From Ascidiaceihabitans sp039975415 (GTDB lineage: Bacteria > Pseudomonadota > Alphaproteobacteria > Rhodobacterales > Rhodobacteraceae), in NCBI RefSeq assembly GCF_039975415.1, contig NZ_JBDWHD010000011.1: 64,000 nucleotides of DNA, one strand, 5' to 3'. The notes under the pieces were generated by a model. It was not told the origin of the DNA, searched no databases, and saw only the letters and a program-made list of their open reading frames with translations. A program made the position numbers and the translations under genes. Positions 41,666-50,785 of the stretch are shown here, in pieces; the stretch's first letter is position 1; each line of letters begins with the position of its first letter.

Positions 41666-44601
41666 CCCAGATAAACCGTGTATCCGGCGGCCAGATTGAC
41701 CGGTCCGCAACCTTCAAGTTCAAGTTTGACGGTAAAAGCTATACAGGCCATCCCGGTGACACGCTGGCGTCTGCGCTGCTGGCCAGCAATGTACGACTTA
41801 TGGGGCGATCCTTCAAATATCACCGCCCGCGCGGACCGCTCACGGCAGGGTCCGAAGAACCCAACGCCATCGTAGAGCTTGGCGAAGGGGCGCGCAAAGA
41901 ACCAAACACCCGCGCCACTACAGCAGAACTTTTTGACGGGCTGGTTGCCAATTCACAAAATCGCTGGCCATCCTTGGCCTTTGACGCGATGGCCATCAAC
42001 GACCGCTTTTCCAACTTTTTGACAGCGGGTTTTTATTACAAAACATTCATGTGGCCTGCCGCGTTCTGGGAAAAGCTGTATGAGCCGATTATTCGCAAGG
42101 CTGCGGGACTTGGGTCGCTGTCCATGCAAGAAGATCCCGACGTTTACGACAAGGGCTTTCGCCATTGTGATTTGCTGATTGTCGGCGCCGGTCCTGCCGG
42201 GCTGATGGCAGCCCTAACCGCCGCGCGGTCCGGCCAGCAAATCATCCTTGCAGATGAAGATTTTGCCTTTGGCGGACGTCTTATATCCGAGACTTTTTCC
42301 GTAGACGACGCGCCCGCCCTTGATTGGGTCAAAGCCGCAATCGCCGAACTGTCATCCTGTCCAAATGTACGCCTGATGCCCCGCACAACGGTGATCGGGG
42401 CCTTTGATCACGGTATCTATGGCGCTGTTGAGCGGATCACGGACCATCTTCGGAATGCCCCTGCTGGCACGCCACGTCAAATTCTGTGGCGCATCTATGC
42501 CAAGCAAACACTTCTGACTGCAGGGGCGACCGAACGCCCCATCGCTTTTGACAACAACGACCGCCCCGGGATCATGCTGGCAGGCGCAATGCGCGCTTAC
42601 GTGAACCGCTTCGGCGCAGCCCCCGCAAAACGCGTGGCGATTTTCACAAATAACGATGATGGACATCGCACCGCAGCGGACTTGCATGCAAAAGGTGTAA
42701 AAATCGCCAGCGTCATCGACACCCGACCTGACGCGCCGAAGTCTTACGACTATGAGGTGCTTTCGGGGGCGCAAGTGGTCAATACCATGGGGCGTCTTGG
42801 GTTGACCTTTGCAGAGGTCAAACTGGCCGATGGCACAATGCGCACTGTCGAATGTGGTGCTTTGGGCGTATCCGGCGGCTGGAACCCCAATGTTCATTTG
42901 ACGTGTCATCAACGTGGTAGACCCACATGGAACACCGATCTTGCGGCCTTCGTGCCCGGAGGTACTTTGCCCCCTGGAATGCGGGTTGCGGGTGCCGCAC
43001 AAGGCATTTTTTCGACACAGGGCGCGATGCAATCAGGGGCGCAAATCGCAGCGGACATGCTTGGTACACAGGCAGCACCTTCACCCACCACCGAAGATGC
43101 GCCGACCAGCCAAACGCCTTTCTGGTATGTCGAGGGATGCAGCCGGGCATGGTTGGATCAGCAGAACGACGTGACCGTCAAAGATGTGAAACTAAGCCAT
43201 CAGGAAGGCTTCAGATCTGTTGAACACCTAAAGCGCTACACGACGCTTGGGATGGCAACAGACCAGGGCAAGACATCAAACATCGGCGGGCTGGCGATCA
43301 TGGCGGAATTGGCAGGCAAGGCCATTCCCGAAGTGGGCACAACGATTTTCCGCCCTCCCTATACTCCGACAGCTATTGGGGCTTTGGCTGGCAGAATGCG
43401 GGGCAAGGACTTTCATCCGACGCGCCTGACGCCATCGCACTATTGGGCAAAGGAACAAGGTGCTGTTTTTGTCGAGGTCGGCAACTGGCTTCGGGCGCAA
43501 TGGTTCCCCCGGCCCGGCGAAACGCATTGGCGTGAAAGCGTCGATCGTGAAGTACGGCAGACGCGGGCGTCCGTGGGCGTGTGTGATTGCACGACTTTGG
43601 GAAAAATCGACGTACAAGGCACCGATGCGGCGACGTTCTTGAACAAAATCTATTGCAATGGCTTTGCCAAATTGGCGGTTGGGAAAACCCGTTACGGTTT
43701 GATGTTGCGCGAAGATGGCATCGCCATGGACGACGGCACAGCAGGACGTTTGGCTGAGGACCATTTTGTTGTCACAACGACAACCGCAAATGCCGTAAAA
43801 GTATACCAGCACATGGAATTTGTGCGCCAGTGCCTGTGCCCCGACATGGACGTGCAGTTGATTTCCACCACCGAAGGCTGGGCACAATACGCGGTTGCGG
43901 GACCCAATTCACGCAAGTTGTTGCAAAAGATTGTTGATCCTGAATTCGACATCTCAAACGACGGCTTTCCTTTTATGGCCTGTGCCAACATCACTGTTTG
44001 CGGCGGATTACGTGCACGGTTGTTCCGGATTTCCTTTAGCGGTGAACTGGCTTTTGAAATCGCAGTGCCATCGCGATACGGCGACGCGTTGATGCGGCGA
44101 TTGATGGCCGAGGGCGAAGAATTCGACGTCACCCCCTATGGCACCGAAGCCTTGGGTGTGATGCGCATCGAAAAAGGCCACGCCGCGGGCAATGAGCTGA
44201 ACGGCACAACCACCGCGTTGAACCTGGGCATGGGCCGCATGGTGTCAAAGGCCAAAGACAGCATCGGATCAAAACTGTCGGAACGCGACGGGTTGAACAC
44301 GGCAGACGCCCTGATGCAGATCGGGATCAAACCAGTAGACGCCAACGATAAAATCACTGCGGGAGGTCATTTAATGGCCAAGGATGGCCCTGTGGATGCC
44401 GCGCACGATCAGGGCTATGTGACGTCTGCCGCCTTTTCACCGTCTTTGGATAGCATGATTGGCTTGGGCTTTTTGAAAAATGGCAGCACACGCGTTGGCG
44501 AAAAAATGCGACTTGTATCGCCTGTCACAAATTTAACGGTGGATGTGGAAATCGTGTCCCACCACTTTGTAGACCCAGAGGGGGACCGTGTTCGTGCATG
44601 A
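41662..44601 (+). CDS. mgdC: N-methylglutamate dehydrogenase subunit C (SoxA-like)
   Basis: Largest subunit, 979 residues, homologous to sarcosine oxidase alpha. N-terminal 2Fe-2S-like fold region (FKFDGKSYTGHPGDTLASALLASNVRLMGRSFKYHRPRG), then an NAD-binding domain with LLIVGAGPAGLMAALTAARSGQQIILADED, and a C-terminal GcvT-like tetrahydrofolate domain from about residue 600 (TLGKIDVQGTDAATFLNKIYCNGF ... GYGDAL, ALGVMRIEKGHAAGNELNGTTTALNLGMG). It would pass the imine methylene to folate. Start ATG 41662 has GGAAGG. It is overlapped downstream by mgdD. Confidence 0.8.
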   Translation: MTQINRVSGGQIDRSATFKFKFDGKSYTGHPGDTLASALLASNVRLMGRSFKYHRPRGPLTAGSEEPNAIVELGEGARKEPNTRATTAELFDGLVANSQNRWPSLAFDAMAINDRFSNFLTAGFYYKTFMWPAAFWEKLYEPIIRKAAGLGSLSMQEDPDVYDKGFRHCDLLIVGAGPAGLMAALTAARSGQQIILADEDFAFGGRLISETFSVDDAPALDWVKAAIAELSSCPNVRLMPRTTVIGAFDHGIYGAVERITDHLRNAPAGTPRQILWRIYAKQTLLTAGATERPIAFDNNDRPGIMLAGAMRAYVNRFGAAPAKRVAIFTNNDDGHRTAADLHAKGVKIASVIDTRPDAPKSYDYEVLSGAQVVNTMGRLGLTFAEVKLADGTMRTVECGALGVSGGWNPNVHLTCHQRGRPTWNTDLAAFVPGGTLPPGMRVAGAAQGIFSTQGAMQSGAQIAADMLGTQAAPSPTTEDAPTSQTPFWYVEGCSRAWLDQQNDVTVKDVKLSHQEGFRSVEHLKRYTTLGMATDQGKTSNIGGLAIMAELAGKAIPEVGTTIFRPPYTPTAIGALAGRMRGKDFHPTRLTPSHYWAKEQGAVFVEVGNWLRAQWFPRPGETHWRESVDREVRQTRASVGVCDCTTLGKIDVQGTDAATFLNKIYCNGFAKLAVGKTRYGLMLREDGIAMDDGTAGRLAEDHFVVTTTTANAVKVYQHMEFVRQCLCPDMDVQLISTTEGWAQYAVAGPNSRKLLQKIVDPEFDISNDGFPFMACANITVCGGLRARLFRISFSGELAFEIAVPSRYGDALMRRLMAEGEEFDVTPYGTEALGVMRIEKGHAAGNELNGTTTALNLGMGRMVSKAKDSIGSKLSERDGLNTADALMQIGIKPVDANDKITAGGHLMAKDGPVDAAHDQGYVTSAAFSPSLDSMIGLGFLKNGSTRVGEKMRLVSPVTNLTVDVEIVSHHFVDPEGDRVRA

Positions 44602-45166
44602 TCTAACACCCATCACCGCATTGGGCGGCGCGACCCCGCAAGTGGAAACCGTAGGCACAGTCACCCTGTCCGAGAACCCCGGCCTTGCGCTGGCGTCCGT
44701 CATGGCGCGCGTGGGCTTCGAGACCGAATGCGCCAAGCATTTGGCCGACCTGCTGGACGGCGACGCACCGGGCCCCGGCAAATGCCGGTTGCATGATCCG
44801 GAAGCGGCATTCTGGATGGGTCCGGACCAGTGGATGGTTGGTGCCCCTTATGACACACACGAAACATTGGCCGATGACCTGAAAACACGTTTCGAAAACA
44901 CCGCATCCGTGACAGAGCAATCCGACGCTTGGGTTTGCTTTGATCTGCGTGGGGCCAAAATGGAAGCCGTAATGGAATTGTGCTGCAATCTAAACATCCG
45001 TGCCATGCAAACAGGTGATGCGCAGCGCACATCTATCCATCATTTGGGATGTTTTGTGCTGCGTCGGGATCCCGAAGACGGGGTGCGCATTTGGGGGCCG
45101 CGGTCGTCCGCAGGTAGCCTGCATCATGCGCTAAAAACAGCGATGGTGTCTGCGAACCTGCTTTGA
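44594..45166 (+). CDS. mgdD: N-methylglutamate dehydrogenase subunit D (SoxG-like)
   Basis: Gamma-type subunit of about 190 residues with a GcvT-like fold (PGKCRLHDPEAAFWMGPDQWMVGAPYD, SDAWVCFDLRGAKMEAVMELCCNLNI). It caps the alpha subunit in sarcosine oxidase. I chose GTG 44594 (MHDLTPITALGG) because GGGGGA lies at a workable distance; GTG 44588 is the alternative but is too close. It overlaps the mgdC end by 8 bases. Confidence 0.75.
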   Translation: MHDLTPITALGGATPQVETVGTVTLSENPGLALASVMARVGFETECAKHLADLLDGDAPGPGKCRLHDPEAAFWMGPDQWMVGAPYDTHETLADDLKTRFENTASVTEQSDAWVCFDLRGAKMEAVMELCCNLNIRAMQTGDAQRTSIHHLGCFVLRRDPEDGVRIWGPRSSAGSLHHALKTAMVSANLL

Positions 45167-45295
45167 ACCGCCTTTAGAAAGTACGCTTAGACGTTTCAAA
45201 AGAGACGACGATTTGTGGCAATACAGGCCACCGACAGGATTCGGCAAAATGCCTTGTCCAAATGAGCTACGTTCAAAAAGTTTAGAAAACTGGCA

Positions 45296-45310
45296 TTTTT
45301 TTCACTCAGG
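45296..45310 (+). promoter_or_regulatory. T7C-N4-AGG motif upstream of XRE-cupin regulator
   Basis: TTTTTTTCACTCAGG, 130 bases before the regulator start and inside the 270-bp gap after mgdD. It shares fixed positions with the sites at 39930 and 52482. Confidence 0.45.
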
Positions 45311-45439
45311 TTCATATTTTTTGCAATTTATGAAAACTTCAGCTACAATTAAGTCAGTGGGACTGGGTTTTAAATTGTTGCTTCGGTGACAGCTGCATAA
45401 AAGGCATGCACCTTGAACTTTGAAAAGCATAACTCAGAT

Positions 45440-46069
45440 ATGGTTGCCCCCCTTTCCCAAGACCCGCATCGCACACGCGACAATGAGCGCGAAAAAGTGC
45501 TTGAAGTCGCCATCGGCCGGGAAGTGCGCAACTATCGGCGTCAGCAAGAAACCACCGTGGCGGAACTGTCTGGAATGACGGGTATTTCGATTGGCATGTT
45601 GTCAAAAATCGAAAACGGCAACACATCCCCGTCACTGACAACGCTACAAGCCCTCGCCAATGCGCTTTCTGTGCCGTTGACCAGTTTCTTTCGCCGTTTC
45701 GAAGAAACACGGCAGGCCGTTCATACCCCTGCGGGCGAAGGCGTGGAAATTGACCGTGATAGCACGCGCGCAAATCACCACTACACTCTTTTGGGCCACA
45801 TCGGATCAAACGCATCCGGCGTCGTGGTAGAGCCGTATCTGATCACTTTAACAGAAGAATCCGACGTCTTTCCAACTTTCCAGCATGGCGGTATCGAAAC
45901 GATCTACATGCTTGAAGGCAAAGTGGACTATCGGCACGGTGATGCGGTGCACAGCTTGCAGCCCGGAGACACGTTGTTTTTTGATGCCGACGCGCCACAT
46001 GGCCCTGAGCGCCTGATAGAACTGCCGGCGCGTTACCTATCGATCATCAGCTATCCACAAAGCACATAG
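45440..46069 (+). CDS. XRE-family regulator with cupin sensor domain
   Basis: A 209-residue DNA-binding regulator. Residues about 23-80 form an XRE helix-turn-helix (VAELSGMTGISIGMLSKIENGNTSPSLTTLQALANALSVPL), and residues about 120-205 form a cupin barrel (FPTFQHGGIETIYMLEGKVDYRHGDAVHSLQPGDTLFFDADAPHGPERL) with three histidines placed for ligand or metal binding. Next to mgd and convergent with a PAS protein gene, it probably regulates the methylated-amine genes; the ligand may be a methylated amine. A TTG start at 45413 with AAAGG is a credible alternative; the ATG is taken as the safer start. Confidence 0.85.
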   Translation: MVAPLSQDPHRTRDNEREKVLEVAIGREVRNYRRQQETTVAELSGMTGISIGMLSKIENGNTSPSLTTLQALANALSVPLTSFFRRFEETRQAVHTPAGEGVEIDRDSTRANHHYTLLGHIGSNASGVVVEPYLITLTEESDVFPTFQHGGIETIYMLEGKVDYRHGDAVHSLQPGDTLFFDADAPHGPERLIELPARYLSIISYPQST

Positions 46070-46075
46070 ATCCAG

Positions 46076-46696
46076 CTAGGAATTCAATCGTAGCTCGTCT
46101 GAAATGGCGCGGGCCCATGTTGCGTTTTGATTGGCGAGGGCTTTCATCTCTGTGGCGACAACGGCAAAACCACGCCCCGCTTCGCCACTGCGCGCGGCCT
46201 CAACGCTGGCGTTGATCGACAACATGTTCAATTGGCGCAAAGATCGCGTAATCTGCGATACGACCTGCCGAACACGATCGTTCTTTGTTTGGCTCATATG
46301 CAACATATCGTGCATTTCATCGCGAAGATCGACTTCGGCTTGGGCGCCGACAATCAACCCTTCCAAGTACACCAGTTCACCATCTTGAAACACGGCATTG
46401 CCGCGTTCGCGCACAGGCACTAGATCGCCGTTGGGACGCACAAGCCTATAGGCCACATCCCAGTTTTTGCCTGCTTCAATTGCCGCATCAATTTCGGCAA
46501 AAACCTTTTCTTTGTCTTCTTCAAACATCAGTCCGACAAATGACACCTGGGCGTTGCCCAAAATTGCATCCGGCGCGTAACCCGTAATCAATTCCACGGC
46601 GCCGTGCATTTCCTTCATCGTGTAGTCGTCATCGTTCACACATCGATAGGCAAACACTTCAACTGACGAAAAAATGCTATCCAACACATCCTTCAT
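46076..46696 (-). CDS. Soluble PAS sensor with truncated chemoreceptor signalling tip
   Basis: A 206-residue protein with no membrane segment. Residues about 5-115 form a PAS fold (TMKEMHGAVELITGYAPDAILG...YRLVRPNGDLVPVRERGNAVFQDGELVYLEGLIVG). The C-terminus has the hairpin-tip sequence of methyl-accepting chemotaxis proteins (NMLSINASVEAARSGEAGRGFAVVATEMKALANQ) but only about 60 residues of it, with no HAMP domain and no long methylation helices. GGAG precedes ATG 46696. It lies 77 bases downstream of the dmm operon on the same strand and may be co-transcribed. Role unknown; it could report amine metabolism to chemotaxis. Confidence 0.78.
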   Translation of the reverse strand: MKDVLDSIFSSVEVFAYRCVNDDDYTMKEMHGAVELITGYAPDAILGNAQVSFVGLMFEEDKEKVFAEIDAAIEAGKNWDVAYRLVRPNGDLVPVRERGNAVFQDGELVYLEGLIVGAQAEVDLRDEMHDMLHMSQTKNDRVRQVVSQITRSLRQLNMLSINASVEAARSGEAGRGFAVVATEMKALANQNATWARAISDELRLNS

Positions 46697-46773
46697 TAGG
46701 TCACTCCGATTTCGATGTGGCCACAATGATGCTGTTTCCTGATTTTTCAGTTAATGGACGCCAGATTTCCGGA

Positions 46774-47841
46774 TCACTTTTGCAATGGAGGTTCTGTCTC
46801 AAATTCAGGCCAGATACCGTTGGACGTCGGCAGCCCGTCATCGAATTGCGACAGGTAGTCCAACATCATGGGACGGTTGTCGATGAACCCTTTGTACGTC
46901 GCCAGTTCTTCGGGCAAATCACGGATCACACGGTGCAAACGCCGCCCCCATTTGGGCGCAGTCATCAAGTCCTGAAAGCTGCACAAGTAGCACCGGATCG
47001 GAAACACCAACGCATTGGACCGCGGCAGGCGAAAGAATGTTTGCAGTTCAACACGCAAGTGCTGTTTCGCGCCAATGTTTTCAGGCGTTAGCGACGTCTT
47101 TTGAATGCCCCATTTGTGGTAGTTTTCCGGGCTCGTGTCCAAAAGCGGGTTCACTGTCATGGTCCAGTTCAAACGCCGCGCGGGCGCCCCTTGCTGGATG
47201 TTCAGCAGAAACTTCAACGCCCGAACAAAAATCCCCTTTTCATGTGCCAATGGCACCGGCGCATGCCATTCAAAAAAGTTCATACCGATGTCAAAATCCA
47301 ACGACCAGTCAGCCTGCGTCGTGATCATGCCTGCGTCCATCCACAGATTGTCATCGCGTTGATCAAGCACTGCGAAATCACCCTGCGATTGGCGCGTGAT
47401 GTATTCCATCGGGCCGTAAGGCAGCGTGGTTTCGTCCATGAAGGTGAATGTATCGTCAATGCCAAGCGGCTTGTTGATCCAGCGCCATTGGTCGCCGTCG
47501 CGGTGCAGTTCAAACAGATCAGGATAGTCTTCGGATTTGGACACCATGATCAGTTCCAGCAAATCCCAACCTGCAAGCGTCATGTGCGGCAAGGATTGGC
47601 AGCGCAACGGATCATCCGCCAAAACTTTGGCGCGATCACGCATTTCGGAAACATAGTGTTCGTCCACATCAAACCGCTTTTCGTAAACGGAATCCGCAGG
47701 CCCGCCGCGATGCTGTTCCATGTTGACGGCGTACATGTAGCTGTCTTTGTCGAAGGGAAACGGAAAGCGCCGGATCGCACGGTCTGAGTTGTGGAAAGAA
47801 TAGTCGTCGCGGAACGTCTCGTCGTTGAATTGAATGGTCAT
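46774..47841 (-). CDS. Dimethylamine monooxygenase, haem-dependent N-demethylase subunit (DUF3445)
   Basis: A 355-residue protein of the DUF3445/haem-dependent oxidative N-demethylase alpha family, recognised from FPFDKDSYMYAVNMEQHRG, the WSLDFDIGMNFFEWHAPVPLAHEKG block and RLNWTMTVNPLLDTSPENYHKWG. The family couples a haem (PAS-like fold) to oxidative removal of a methyl group from a secondary amine. With the reductase and DmmA upstream it would convert dimethylamine to methylamine and formaldehyde. Last gene of the dmm operon; AGGGAGG precedes the ATG. Published Dmm subunit letters for this protein are not assigned here. Confidence 0.82.
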   Translation of the reverse strand: MTIQFNDETFRDDYSFHNSDRAIRRFPFPFDKDSYMYAVNMEQHRGGPADSVYEKRFDVDEHYVSEMRDRAKVLADDPLRCQSLPHMTLAGWDLLELIMVSKSEDYPDLFELHRDGDQWRWINKPLGIDDTFTFMDETTLPYGPMEYITRQSQGDFAVLDQRDDNLWMDAGMITTQADWSLDFDIGMNFFEWHAPVPLAHEKGIFVRALKFLLNIQQGAPARRLNWTMTVNPLLDTSPENYHKWGIQKTSLTPENIGAKQHLRVELQTFFRLPRSNALVFPIRCYLCSFQDLMTAPKWGRRLHRVIRDLPEELATYKGFIDNRPMMLDYLSQFDDGLPTSNGIWPEFETEPPLQK

Positions 47842-47853
47842 CAGCGGGCCTCC

Positions 47854-48816
47854 CTAGCGGTCCAGCACGAGGGTCTTGCCCTCAAATCGTGATACGCAGG
47901 GCATGATCTTTTCGCCGCTGCTGTGTTCATCGTCTTCCAGCCAGTGATCACGGTGGACGAAGTTACCGGTGTAATCGATCACGCGGGTTTCGCACATGCC
48001 ACAGGCACCACCACGACACAGATAAGGGGCATCAACACCGACCCGTTCCATCGCTTCCAGCAGGCTTTCCTGTTCGCCAACCTGCACAATTTTGTTGGAC
48101 ACAGCCAGTTTCACCTCAAAGGGTTTGCCCGGTTGCGGCGCAAGGAATTCTTCGTAATGCACAGCCTCGCGGGGCCAACCAAGGTCTGCCGCCTTACCGC
48201 GCACCCAATCAATCATCCCTTTGGGACCACACACATAGATATGCGTGCCCAAAGGCTGTCCATCAAACAGGGTCTCCAGATCAATCGCCTGCCCCTGATC
48301 GTCATAGTAGACGTTCACATCATTGGGGTGGGTGGTTGTCAGATAATCGACGTACGATCCCAACGCCTCAGAGCGGCACGCATAATGCAGTTCCCAGTTC
48401 CCATGGGCGCGGTCCAATTGCTTGATCTGCGCGAGAAAAGGCGTGATGCCGATACCACCTGCAATCATCAGGTGCTTTTTCGCCCGCAAATCCAGGCTGA
48501 ACAGATTGACCGGGTTCGAGATCACCATCTCGTCGCCCACATTCACGTTCTTATGCAGGAACAGTGACCCACCCCGGCCTTCGTCATCACGGCGCACCGA
48601 AATAGTATAGGCGGATTGGTCAAAAGGGTCCGACATCAGCGAATACGGGTTCAGGCGCGTAATGGCACCATCCTGCATCTCAACAACCGTGTGGGCGCCA
48701 CCGGAAAACGTGGGCAACAAGCCGCCATTCACGGGTTCAAAGCGAAAGCGCGTCACAAGATCGTTCAATTCGGTCTTTTCAGTGACGCGGATATTGATTT
48801 TCTCGGCACCGCTCAT
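47854..48816 (-). CDS. Dimethylamine monooxygenase reductase subunit (FMN/2Fe-2S)
   Basis: A 320-residue PDR/VanB-type oxidoreductase: an FMN-binding barrel (residues about 10-105), NAD-binding domain with MIAGGIGITPFLAQIKQLDRAHGNW, and a C-terminal plant-type ferredoxin with CRGGACGMCETRVIDYTG and a distant fourth cysteine (KIMPCVSRF). It would pass electrons from NAD(P)H to the haem subunit. ATG 48816 overlaps the stop of dmmA (ATGA) and has AAAGGAA upstream. The longer frame to 48870 was discarded. Confidence 0.85.
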   Translation of the reverse strand: MSGAEKINIRVTEKTELNDLVTRFRFEPVNGGLLPTFSGGAHTVVEMQDGAITRLNPYSLMSDPFDQSAYTISVRRDDEGRGGSLFLHKNVNVGDEMVISNPVNLFSLDLRAKKHLMIAGGIGITPFLAQIKQLDRAHGNWELHYACRSEALGSYVDYLTTTHPNDVNVYYDDQGQAIDLETLFDGQPLGTHIYVCGPKGMIDWVRGKAADLGWPREAVHYEEFLAPQPGKPFEVKLAVSNKIVQVGEQESLLEAMERVGVDAPYLCRGGACGMCETRVIDYTGNFVHRDHWLEDDEHSSGEKIMPCVSRFEGKTLVLDR

Positions 48817-49409
48817 TCGTAAATTCCTTTTGGTGCAGGGACGTTGCCGGGATCTTCGGCGTCGATACATACCCCCTGATAGGCGGCCAAACGGCGTGAA
48901 TAGTGATCACGCACAAACAGGTTCAACCCGCAATGAGCGCACACAAAAGGATCCGTTTCCACATCTTCGGTGATGCCTTTACAGTGCACACATTGCATAC
49001 GCCGCGCAGTTGAGCCGCGGTGTTCTGTCTGAATGGCTGTGTGCGGGATGCCGGCTTGCATGGCTTCATTCTGGGCTTGGCCCATCAGGCCTTCGGTGCC
49101 CGTCAAATACAGCTGCAACCCCATATGAGCATCTTGCAAAACGCGGCGAATGCGCTGCACTGAGGCTTGATAGGTCGGCCCCTCATAGAACTGCGCAGGG
49201 TTCAAGCCGCGCAGTTTACCGGCAAAATCCGTGCCGCGCGGGATAAAGATGATATGGGTTTTCGCCATCAGCTCCGGGGTGGCCACATCCATGATGGCCT
49301 CGGCCCCTTCAGCGTCTGCGATCATCAGGTGGTGCTTGCCAGGGCGTTCTTCCAAAGTGCCATAGACAGGGCGGCTTCGGATGGACGGGGGGAATTCGAA
49401 TTTCGACAT
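48813..49409 (-). CDS. dmmA: Dimethylamine monooxygenase subunit DmmA
   Basis: A 198-residue protein with a N-terminal alpha/beta domain (GKHHLMIADAEGAEAIMDVATPELMAKTHIIFIPRGTDFAG) and a C-terminal zinc ribbon (CVHCKGITEDVETDPFVCAHCG) followed by LFVRDHYSRRLAAYQGVCID. This is the layout of the DmmA-like family found with Dmm monooxygenases. It probably mediates assembly or electron/C1 transfer, as no cofactor site other than the CxxC pairs is visible. ATG 49409 has GAGGACGAC. Overlaps the reductase gene. Confidence 0.82.
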   Translation of the reverse strand: MSKFEFPPSIRSRPVYGTLEERPGKHHLMIADAEGAEAIMDVATPELMAKTHIIFIPRGTDFAGKLRGLNPAQFYEGPTYQASVQRIRRVLQDAHMGLQLYLTGTEGLMGQAQNEAMQAGIPHTAIQTEHRGSTARRMQCVHCKGITEDVETDPFVCAHCGLNLFVRDHYSRRLAAYQGVCIDAEDPGNVPAPKGIYE

Positions 49410-49475
49410 TGTCGTCCTCGGGTCACAGAAAAACGGGATGCCACGCACGGCGCGACACCCCTTTATTGATTTGGT

Positions 49476-50627
49476 TCAGCCTTTTGCTGTGCGGACCTTT
49501 TTGTCCTGATCGTAGAACGGCATTTCCTCTGCGGTTGCTGCCAGCTCTGTGCCATCCAATTGCACAACCGTCAGCTTGGTGCCGGCTTTGGCCGCGCTTG
49601 GGTCCAATCGTGCGATGGCCACGGAATAGTTGTTCAGATCAGAGGACAAACCATAGGTGATGACACCCACGTCTTTGCCATCCTGCATGATCCGCGCACC
49701 CATATCCATTTGCGCCATGCCGCCATCAGACAGCTGCACACCGTAGATTTTGAAGCGCTCTTTGCCTTCCAAAGCATAGTGGTTTTCCGCGCCGATAAAG
49801 CCTGTCTTACCGGGGGATACCGTGAACTCCAGACCCAATTCCCAAATAGTGTCGCCGCACAGATCGTTGTCGAAGGGGAAGGTTTCGGAATTGTCGCCCG
49901 GATAGAACAGCAAATAGCTTTCGATGCGCAACATATCGAGCGTCGAGAATTGCACAGGGCGTACACCCATATCTTTGCCTGCATTCAGAATACTGTCCCA
50001 CAAATGCGTGGCATCCTTACCCCGGCAGAAGATTTCGTAGCCACGCTCACCGGTGTACCCCGTGCGGCTGATCATGACATCACGACCAAACAGACGCGTT
50101 TGCATGATGCCGAAATACGCCAGATCGCGGATGGCAGGAATTTCGGCGGCCAACAGATCCACGGACACCGGACCTTGCAACGACATGTCGTGCAGATCGT
50201 CGTCAAAAAGAACGGATACGTTTTTGCCGGCGGCAACGGTGGTCAATTGCTCCATTCCGATGCCTGTGCCGTGCACAACCAGCCACGTGTTCACTGACAG
50301 ATGGTAGATAATGCAGTCATCCACGAATTTGCCATCGGCGTTCAGCATGGATGCATATGTGGACCGGCCAGGCGCGATTTTTTCGACGTTGCGCGTGGTG
50401 ACACGGTCAATGACATAAGCGGCATCCGGACCGACCAGATGTACCTTTTTCAAACCCGAGACGTCCATCAATCCCGCCTTGGTGCGGATGGCCTCATAGT
50501 CGGCTTTTGCGCGTTCGGGCGTGTCGTCATAGAACCACGCAGTGCCCATGCCGTTCCAGTCTTCCAACTCTCCGCCGATTTCGGCGTGACGGTGCGCAAG
50601 CGCGGAATGTCTCCAAAGAATGGCCAT
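49476..50627 (-). CDS. Aminomethyltransferase (GcvT)-family protein, first gene of dmm operon
   Basis: A 383-residue tetrahydrofolate-dependent protein of the GcvT/DmdA-like group. Features: ALAHRHAEIGGELEDWNGMGTAWFYDDT, AGLMDVSGLKKVHLVGPDAAYVIDRVTTRNV, the folate/substrate region MLNADGKFVDDCIIYHLS, SRTGYTGERGYEIFC and LDMLRIESYLLFY. It probably traps the C1 unit released from dimethylamine as methylene-tetrahydrofolate, or acts directly as part of Dmm; both are inference. AGGGAGAACATC precedes ATG. It lies 66 bases from dmmA and is preceded by a dyad at 50680. Confidence 0.8.
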   Translation of the reverse strand: MAILWRHSALAHRHAEIGGELEDWNGMGTAWFYDDTPERAKADYEAIRTKAGLMDVSGLKKVHLVGPDAAYVIDRVTTRNVEKIAPGRSTYASMLNADGKFVDDCIIYHLSVNTWLVVHGTGIGMEQLTTVAAGKNVSVLFDDDLHDMSLQGPVSVDLLAAEIPAIRDLAYFGIMQTRLFGRDVMISRTGYTGERGYEIFCRGKDATHLWDSILNAGKDMGVRPVQFSTLDMLRIESYLLFYPGDNSETFPFDNDLCGDTIWELGLEFTVSPGKTGFIGAENHYALEGKERFKIYGVQLSDGGMAQMDMGARIMQDGKDVGVITYGLSSDLNNYSVAIARLDPSAAKAGTKLTVVQLDGTELAATAEEMPFYDQDKKVRTAKG

Positions 50628-50679
50628 GATGTTCTCCCTGTTCTATTCGAGTCTTTTGTTGCCAACATTGAGCCTCAGC

Positions 50680-50695
50680 TTGCTTTGAAAAGCAA
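50680..50695. promoter_or_regulatory. Inverted repeat upstream of dmm operon
   Basis: TTGCTTT and AAAGCAA with a 2-base centre, 53 bases before the first dmm start. A candidate operator. Confidence 0.4.
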
Positions 50696-50738
50696 CATTC
50701 TCGTGCAATTTATTTTCCTGTCAGGCAAATTAAGGCGC

Positions 50739-50761
50739 AAAAAGCCGCCCAAATGGGCGGC
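50739..50761 (-). terminator. Rho-independent terminator of the amt unit
   Basis: GCCGCCC and GGGCGGC form a 7-bp stem with a 4-base loop, followed on the minus strand by TTTTT. It ends the transcript after the 56-residue protein gene and before the dmm promoter. Confidence 0.85.
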
Positions 50762-50785
50762 CTTCCGTTTCAGTATGCGTCCGAC

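Noticed and set aside
40085..45166. Annotation as heterotetrameric sarcosine oxidase soxBDAG
   Set aside because: Homology is real, but the delta subunit lacks zinc ligands and the locus contains mgsABC and gmaS, so N-methylglutamate dehydrogenase is preferred; sarcosine oxidase remains possible.
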